From Pseudobutyrivibrio sp. (GTDB taxonomy: Bacteria > Bacillota > Clostridia > Lachnospirales > Lachnospiraceae): DNA of 7,327 nucleotides. Made by a program: the position numbers and the translations under genes. This document shows positions 1 to 4,236 of this stretch, piece by piece; position 1 is the first letter of the stretch, and every line of letters starts with the position of its first letter. The stretch is taken from the NCBI GenBank assembly GCA_017557715.1, contig JAFYYE010000091.1, forward strand, positions 1-7,327, in the 5' to 3' direction. The notes below the pieces were generated by a model. That model ran no database searches. It was given only the letters and a program-made list of their open reading frames with translations, and was not told the DNA's origin.

Positions 1-168
1 ATCAGCCCATGAAGAAAAAACGTCTAGAGTCATATCTAAACTTTCAATAACAACTAAGTAAAGAAATAGCCTATTTTTAATAAGAGGTAATCTTGGTAGT
101 GAAATATAATGTCCGACAATTACTGCCAAAATCATCAGACTTGGTATGGCGTAATTAAAGTTCCACAT
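1..168 (-). CDS. N-terminal fragment of a multi-spanning membrane protein, possibly a GGDEF/EAL-type signalling protein (partial)
   Basis: Reading the minus strand from an ATG at 168-166 gives 56 codons with no stop up to the window edge. The start is supported by an AAGGA ribosome site at 178-174, 5 nt upstream of the ATG. The peptide begins MWNFNYAIPSLMILAVIVGH, followed by SLPRLPLIKNRL and then a second hydrophobic stretch leading into DVFSSWAD. This gives two probable membrane segments (about residues 8-24 and 34-50) joined by a short basic loop. From memory, this N-terminal pattern resembles the sensor region of many Lachnospiraceae membrane proteins that carry diguanylate cyclase or phosphodiesterase domains. 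No catalytic domain is visible here, so that role is inference. The gene is divergent from the GH25 gene and separated from it by 265 bp. That it is coding is likely; its function is uncertain. Confidence 0.72.
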   Translation of the reverse strand, partial: MWNFNYAIPSLMILAVIVGHYISLPRLPLIKNRLFLYLVVIESLDMTLDVFSSWAD

Positions 169-400
169 GAGAATCCTTTCAAAAATTTGGATAAAAAAAG
201 TTACTACTTACCACTTAATAGATAATATAATAATTTTGTGAAGATTTAGTAGAATCATTAGGAATATACTTTGAAAAGATTGTGGACAATCAAATTTATA
301 AAAAAATATTATTTTATTATAAAAGAGTGCTTGTATTCTAACCTTCAAGGGGTGTACCATACTAAAGATGGCTTTTTGAAAGAATAAGGTATAAAAGCCT

Positions 401-409
401 TGCTATAAT
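401..409 (+). promoter_or_regulatory. Extended -10 promoter for the GH25 gene
   Basis: TGCTATAAT is a perfect extended -10 element (TGnTATAAT), with TATAAT at 404-409. No good -35 lies at 17 +/- 1 bp; TTGAAA at 376-381 is 22 bp away, but extended -10 promoters can work without one. Transcription would start near 416, leaving a leader of about 18 nt that contains the GGGAGAG ribosome site (422-428). The rest of the 169-433 gap is AT-rich, and I found no RNA gene or convincing minus-strand promoter in it. Confidence 0.6.
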
Positions 410-433
410 ATTTGAAGTAATGGGAGAGTAATT

Positions 434-2089
434 ATGAAGGACAACAATGATTTAGACTACATCAAAAAAGCGGACAGCAGAAATCTGCTTAAAAGAAAAG
501 CAGATATCAGGCGCCGTAGAATAATTATTGGTGCAGTTGCAGTTGGGGCGTTAGTTCTAGTATTAGGAACTGTATTTATCGCCAAAAAGAATGCTGACAA
601 AGATAAGCAGGAAGAAGTGGCAGTTGTTGAAGAACAGCAGGAGCCAGAGGATGATGTAAAAATCGAAGTGGTTGTAAATGAGCCACAGGAGGAAGAGGAA
701 ACTGACACTAATGCGGAAGAAGTAAGTGATACAGAGTCTTCCGATGACAAAAAAGAGGACAAGGGTTCTAAGGATCCTCAGGTAGATGTAAAAATCGAGA
801 CAGGTGCAGCGGTGAATGTTGGAGATTTAGTGAATGCCAGCACCGTAGGAGAGACAGCTTCTGCTACTTATGGAATCGATGTTTCAAAGTTTCAGGGCAC
901 AATCGACTGGGCACAGGTTGCAACTACAGGAATTGATTTTGCAATGGTTCGTGTAGGCTACAGAGACTCAGTTACAGGTGAGATTAAGCCAGATACAAAT
1001 GCTAAGTATAATATGCAGGAAGCAGAGAAAAATGGCATTAAAATCGGAGCGTATTTCTTCTCGACAGCAGTTACAACTGATGAGGCTGTGGAGGAAGCAA
1101 ATTGGGTGGCAAAGTATATAGCTCAGTACCCAATCACTTACCCTGTTGGATTTAACTGCGAAGGCTTTGAAAACAGCTCTAGCAGACAGTACGGTCTTAC
1201 AAAGGATGCACGTAGCAGTATTGCAATGGCCTTTTTAAAGCAGATTGCAAATTCTGGTTACACACCAATTTTCTACGCATCAAGAAACGAGCTTGTAAAC
1301 GATACTAAGTGGAACACTTCGCAGATAGATAAGAGCTACAAGGTGTGGCTTGCTTGGTATAATCAGGATTCATCAGCTATCGCAAATGGTCCTGCTTACA
1401 GTGGCAGATGTGCAATGTGGCAGTACACAAATCAGGGAACTATTCCTGGAATCAGCAAGAAGGTAGATGTTGATATTGCCTATTTTGGATATAGTGGAAC
1501 AGAGAAGGCAAAGGATACTTCTGAGCGTGCCGTTGCTACAGCAGATGTAGAAGCTTTGATGAAGTTTGACTCTGTAGAGGAAATCGTTACAGCCAAGAGC
1601 AAAACAAATCTTCGCGATAAGCCAAGTCAGGGCGCGGACAGCACAGTTAAGGTTACACTTTTGAATGGACAGACAGCCACACGTACAGGTATCAGCAAGA
1701 GTGGTTGGTCTAGAGTTGTGTTGGATGGAGCAACTTACTATGCAGTATCAAGCTATCTTACAACTGACATAGGTGCACCTGCTCAGACAGCAGTTCCTAC
1801 ACCTGCTCCAGCAGTCGATGCAGCACAGGCAGCACCAACACCAGCACCTACTACCACAGGTTTCAAGACAAAGTTTACAGATTGCAGTGAGATAATTACT
1901 CCAAAGGAAATGGTAAATCTTCGAAATAAGCCAAGTGTTACAGATGCAGATTCGCAGGTAGTAGCAACACTTTCAGCTGGAGAGACAGCTACACGTACTG
2001 GTTACAATACTGAGTATGGCTGGTCAAGAATTGATTACAACGGACAGACACTTTACTGCGTAAGTAGCTATATCAAGGTAGTCCAATAA
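434..2089 (+). CDS. Membrane-anchored GH25 muramidase-like protein with two C-terminal SH3b domains
   Basis: Predicted peptidoglycan-binding glycoside hydrolase family 25 protein. A basic cytoplasmic start (RRRR at 26-29) is followed by one membrane segment (about 30-50) with no clear cleavage site, so it is probably a type II anchored protein. Residues 55-125 are a very acidic spacer. The GH25 domain covers about 145-353: GIDVSKFQG (D149), YPVGFNCEGF (E243), WQYTNQG and VDVD (D345). Two SH3b domains follow at about 383-444 and 486-548, each with an NLR(D/N)KPS motif, separated by a Pro/Ala/Thr linker (about 453-475). The family DxE motif reads N241-C242-E243, so the first catalytic Asp is replaced by Asn while the Glu is kept; activity is therefore uncertain. 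The start is supported by GGGAGAG at 422-428. The gene looks monocistronic, with its own promoter and a strong terminator, and probably serves cell-wall remodelling rather than cellulose breakdown. Nothing phage-like flanks it. Confidence 0.93.
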   Translation: MKDNNDLDYIKKADSRNLLKRKADIRRRRIIIGAVAVGALVLVLGTVFIAKKNADKDKQEEVAVVEEQQEPEDDVKIEVVVNEPQEEEETDTNAEEVSDTESSDDKKEDKGSKDPQVDVKIETGAAVNVGDLVNASTVGETASATYGIDVSKFQGTIDWAQVATTGIDFAMVRVGYRDSVTGEIKPDTNAKYNMQEAEKNGIKIGAYFFSTAVTTDEAVEEANWVAKYIAQYPITYPVGFNCEGFENSSSRQYGLTKDARSSIAMAFLKQIANSGYTPIFYASRNELVNDTKWNTSQIDKSYKVWLAWYNQDSSAIANGPAYSGRCAMWQYTNQGTIPGISKKVDVDIAYFGYSGTEKAKDTSERAVATADVEALMKFDSVEEIVTAKSKTNLRDKPSQGADSTVKVTLLNGQTATRTGISKSGWSRVVLDGATYYAVSSYLTTDIGAPAQTAVPTPAPAVDAAQAAPTPAPTTTGFKTKFTDCSEIITPKEMVNLRNKPSVTDADSQVVATLSAGETATRTGYNTEYGWSRIDYNGQTLYCVSSYIKVVQ

Positions 2090-2115
2090 GAAACTGAATA
2101 ACGTGAAAGAGATAG

Positions 2116-2153
2116 TCTGACATCTTCAATATTGAAGATGTCAGATTTTTTTT
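2116..2153 (+). terminator. Rho-independent terminator of the GH25 gene
   Basis: TCTGACATCTTCAAT (2116-2130) is followed directly by its exact reverse complement (2131-2145), giving a perfect 15-bp palindrome. Eight T residues (2146-2153) follow. It begins 26 nt after the GH25 stop codon and should isolate that gene from the cellulase genes. Confidence 0.95.
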
Positions 2154-2402
2154 CTGGAAAAGAAAATTTTGTGGAAACTCTGAAAAAAGGGCCTGTTTTT
2201 TAGTTAGAAAAAAATAGTGGTTTTTTTAGTAAAAGTGCACAGACAGTTATTAAATCAAAAGGGGCAAATATTAATAAAATATTACGAAAATAAGACAAAA
2301 CGCATAAAAAATCCATGGATGATTTGTTAAAAATACTAGTATATTAGTCTTGACAGCAATTTAAGTGCCGGAAAACTGTATATGAGAATTAATACTCAAG
2401 AG
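2154..2402. other. AT-rich intergenic region without a recognisable gene
   Basis: No credible coding frame or RNA gene is visible. The stretch contains A- and T-tracts, including a weak inverted pair AAAAAA (2183-2188) / TTTTTT (2196-2201) around GGGCCTG, and a 10-bp palindrome ATACTAGTAT (2333-2342). A perfect -35-like TTGACA occurs at 2350-2355, but no -10 lies at usable spacing. The region may hold upstream regulatory sites for the GH5 promoter. Confidence 0.5.
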
Positions 2403-2413
2403 AGGTTAAATTA

Positions 2414-2443
2414 TTGACTTAAACGTTTAACTTAACCTATCAT
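2414..2443 (+). promoter_or_regulatory. Probable sigma-A-type promoter of the GH5 cellulase gene
   Basis: TTGACT (2414-2419, five of six matches to TTGACA) and TATCAT (2438-2443, five of six to TATAAT) are separated by 18 bp. The predicted start lies near 2450, giving a leader of about 30 nt with the ribosome site AAGGGAG (2467-2473). The spacer holds a LacI-type palindrome. The -10 lies inside a second inverted repeat, ACCTAT (2435-2440) / ATAGGT (2444-2449). A GTCGCGAC palindrome (2450-2457) sits at the predicted start site. Confidence 0.6.
2419..2430. promoter_or_regulatory. LacI/CcpA-family-type operator palindrome in the GH5 promoter
   Basis: TTAAACGTTTAA is a perfect 12-bp palindrome centred on CG, the classic shape of LacI-family operators (core AAACGTTT). 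It overlaps the end of the -35 and fills the promoter spacer, where a bound protein would block RNA polymerase. It is flanked by a wider inverted pair, AGGTTAA (2403-2409) / TTAACCT (2432-2438). The ten bases AAACGTTTAA recur at 4132-4141 before the GH9 gene. The regulator itself is not in the window, so CcpA versus a local sugar-responsive repressor cannot be decided. Confidence 0.6.
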
Positions 2444-2480
2444 ATAGGTGTCGCGACAGTATTAAGAAGGGAGATGCACC

Positions 2481-3893
2481 ATGAAGCATAATGTTAAAAG
2501 AATACTAACCCTTATATTAGCGTTAGTGATTATTGTAACAGCAATTCCAACCAAGACGGTTAGTGCTGCTAGCGGTACCAACAAGACCGCAACTCAGGTT
2601 GTTTCAGATATGAGAGTAGGATGGAATATCGGAAACAGCTTAGATTCATATGGCCAGAAGGCTAACTTCCCATATACAAGCTCAAACGAGACATATTGGG
2701 GAAATCCAAAGACAACAAAGGCATTAATTGATGCTGTTGCTGAGGCAGGTTTCAATACAATCCGTATTCCTGTTTCTTGGGGACAGTACACAACAGGTTC
2801 AAATTATCAGATTCCTGATTTCTTTATGAACCGTGTTAAGGAAGTAGTTGATTACTGTATCGCAAATGATATGTATGTAATTCTTAATACACATCACGAT
2901 ATCAACAATGATTACTGCTTCTACGTTCCAAACAATGCAAATAAGAGTCGTTCAGAGGCTTATTTCAAGTCAGTATGGACACAGATTGGTAATGAATTCA
3001 AGGATTATGACTATCATCTTGTATTCGAGACAATGAACGAGCCAAGACTTGTGGGACACAGCGAAGAGTGGTGGTTCCCAAGAAATAACCCTAGCTCAGA
3101 TATCAAAGAAGCAGTTGCATGCATCAATGATTACAACCAGGTTGCTCTTGATGCAATCAGAGCTACAGGCGGAAACAACGCAACAAGATGCGTTATGGTT
3201 CCAGGTTATGACGCTTCAATCGAAGGATGTATGACAGATAGTTTTGCTATGCCAAAGGATTCAGCTAGCAATAGATTAATCCTTTCTGTGCATGCATATA
3301 TTCCATATTACTTCGCACTTGCAAGTGATACATACACAACAAAGTTTGACGACAGCAACAAGGGTGATATTGATTCATTCTTCAATGATTTGAATTCTAA
3401 GTTCTTATCAAAGAATGTTCCTGTTATTGTGGGCGAGACAAGCGCTACAAACAGAAATAATACAACAGAGCGTGTAAAGTGGGCTGATTATTATTGGGGA
3501 GCAGCTGCAAAGTATAGCAATGTTGCAATGATTCTTTGGGATAACAATATCTATGAGAATAATTCAGCTGGTTCTGATGGTGAGTGCCACAGATACATTG
3601 ATAGAAATTCATTACAGTGGTGTGATCCTGAAATCATCAGTGCAATTATGAAGCACGTTGATGGAACACCAGCAACTGTAAATGGAAAGGTACAGCCAAC
3701 TCCTACACCAACACCAGTACCATCACCAACACCAACACCACAGCCAACGCCTACTCCTACACCTGTGGTTACTCCAACACCAACACCACAGCCAACACCT
3801 ACTCCTACAGTACAGCCTGTAGCTGGTGGATTAAAGGTTGATTACACAATCAATAACTGGGGTTCTGGTTATCAGGTACTTATCAAGGTTTAG
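2481..3893 (+). CDS. Secreted GH5 (probably subfamily 4) endo-beta-1,4-glucanase, C-terminal CBM2 cut by an in-frame TAG
   Basis: Predicted secreted endoglucanase cleaving internal beta-1,4 links of cellulose or related glucans. A signal peptide (1 to about 29, cleavage near TVSA/A) precedes a GH5 catalytic domain (about 38-392). Landmarks are GWNIGNSLD (47-55), IRIPVSW (94-100), NTHHD (136-140), the acid/base Glu187 in MNEP, VHAY (270-273), the nucleophile Glu319 in VGET, and ILWDN (351-355). The NEPR and HAYxPYYFA patterns favour subfamily GH5_4, where endoglucanases, xyloglucanases and mixed-linkage glucanases occur, so the exact substrate is open. A Pro-Thr linker (405-446) leads into the first strand of a CBM2 (about 449-470), which ends at TAG 3891-3893. 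The same frame continues for 72 codons. The catalytic domain looks intact, so the truncated product is probably still an active but poorly cellulose-targeted enzyme. A ribosome site (2467-2473) supports the start. Confidence 0.93.
   Translation: MKHNVKRILTLILALVIIVTAIPTKTVSAASGTNKTATQVVSDMRVGWNIGNSLDSYGQKANFPYTSSNETYWGNPKTTKALIDAVAEAGFNTIRIPVSWGQYTTGSNYQIPDFFMNRVKEVVDYCIANDMYVILNTHHDINNDYCFYVPNNANKSRSEAYFKSVWTQIGNEFKDYDYHLVFETMNEPRLVGHSEEWWFPRNNPSSDIKEAVACINDYNQVALDAIRATGGNNATRCVMVPGYDASIEGCMTDSFAMPKDSASNRLILSVHAYIPYYFALASDTYTTKFDDSNKGDIDSFFNDLNSKFLSKNVPVIVGETSATNRNNTTERVKWADYYWGAAAKYSNVAMILWDNNIYENNSAGSDGECHRYIDRNSLQWCDPEIISAIMKHVDGTPATVNGKVQPTPTPTPVPSPTPTPQPTPTPTPVVTPTPTPQPTPTPTVQPVAGGLKVDYTINNWGSGYQVLIKV
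3693..3818 (+). repeat. Pro-Thr linker repeat of the GH5 enzyme
   Basis: About 42 codons of alternating Pro and Thr with Val, Gln and Ser interruptions (units such as PTPTPTPVV and PTPTPTPQ) join the catalytic domain to the CBM2. The DNA is low complexity, with ccaacacc-type repeats, but synonymous codons vary, so the repeat is kept mainly at protein level. Similar linkers recur in the next two genes. Confidence 0.9.
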
Positions 3894-4112
3894 AATGATG
3901 GAACATCAAAGGTTGATAAGTGGAAAGTTAAGGTCAGCAAGAAGGATGTAAAGATTGATTCTAGCTGGTGTGTAAATGTTAAAGAAGAAGGAAATTATTA
4001 TGTAATTACTCCTATGTCTTGGAATTCTTCTATTGAGCCAGGAGCGTTAGTAGATTTCGGAATTCAGGGCGCAGGTTCAATTGGAAGTTCTGTTGATTGC
4101 ACAGTAGAGTAA
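3894..4112 (+). pseudogene. Detached remainder of the GH5 CBM2 module, in frame after the TAG
   Basis: Directly after the TAG, 72 sense codons continue in the same frame to TAA (4110-4112). They encode NDGTSKVDKWKVKVSKKD and onward, including IDSSWCVNV, ITPMSWNSSIEPG and VDFGIQGAGS, which matches the GH9 CBM2 almost position for position. Two of the three Trp residues equivalent to CBM2 cellulose-contact residues are in this segment (SSW and MSW). In the GH9 gene and the third gene the TAG position is AAG (Lys), so one A-to-T change explains the stop. There is no second lesion or frameshift. The segment has no ribosome site of its own. It is therefore either freshly lost, made by readthrough, or a sequence error; an intact protein would have 543 residues. 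Confidence 0.85.
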
Positions 4113-4128
4113 TTTTTTAGGCCTCGTA

Positions 4129-4148
4129 CGAAAACGTTTAAGTTTTCG
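4129..4148. promoter_or_regulatory. LacI/cre-like operator within an inverted repeat upstream of the GH9 gene
   Basis: CGAAAAC (4129-4135) and GTTTTCG (4142-4148) form a perfect 7-bp inverted repeat around GTTTAA. The left half contains CGAAAACGTTTAAG, which resembles a Firmicutes cre site and shares AAACGTTTAA with the GH5 operator at 2421-2430. TCGCGA follows at 4146-4151, as it also does (at a different distance) after the GH5 operator. No T-run follows, so this is not a terminator. I could not find a convincing -10/-35 pair beside it, so whether it controls a separate GH9 promoter is open. Confidence 0.5.
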
Positions 4149-4173
4149 CGATAGAAATGTACATGTCTTGGTA

Positions 4174-4206
4174 AAGAATGATATTTAGCGCGCAAATATC
4201 ATTTTT
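4174..4206 (+). terminator. AT-rich hairpin between GH5 and GH9: weak terminator, attenuator or leader stem
   Basis: AAGAATGATATTT (4174-4186) pairs with AAATATCATTTTT (4194-4206) over 13 bp with one G-U, closing on an AGCGCGC loop. The T-run 4202-4206 is partly inside the stem and is followed by ATAAAA. The stem is low in GC, so termination would be weak. It lies 14 nt upstream of the GH9 ribosome site, so it could also act as an attenuator or a 5' stabilising stem in the GH9 leader. Confidence 0.5.
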
Positions 4207-4236
4207 ATAAAACATTTTTAAGGAGGAAGATGTTAT

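Noticed and set aside
457..762. Minus-strand Ser/Thr-rich open frame of 101 codons
   Set aside because: It is antisense to the acidic spacer and membrane segment of GH25; the Ser-rich composition comes from reversed Glu/Asp codons.
434..2089. GH25 gene as a prophage endolysin
   Set aside because: It has an N-terminal membrane anchor, an acidic wall spacer, its own promoter and terminator, and no phage genes nearby.
2350..2355. Perfect TTGACA as the main GH5 -35 box
   Set aside because: The nearest -10-like sequence (TATATG at 2379) is 23 bp away; the TTGACT/TATCAT pair downstream has better spacing.
3891..3893. TAG as a pyrrolysine codon or a general code change
   Set aside because: The position is a surface Lys in a binding module with no need for a special residue, no pyl genes are visible, and such systems are not expected in this lineage.
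3895..3900. Overlapping ATG codons right after the TAG as a restart site for the CBM2
   Set aside because: Both ATGs (3895 and 3898) are out of frame with the CBM2 and no ribosome site precedes them.
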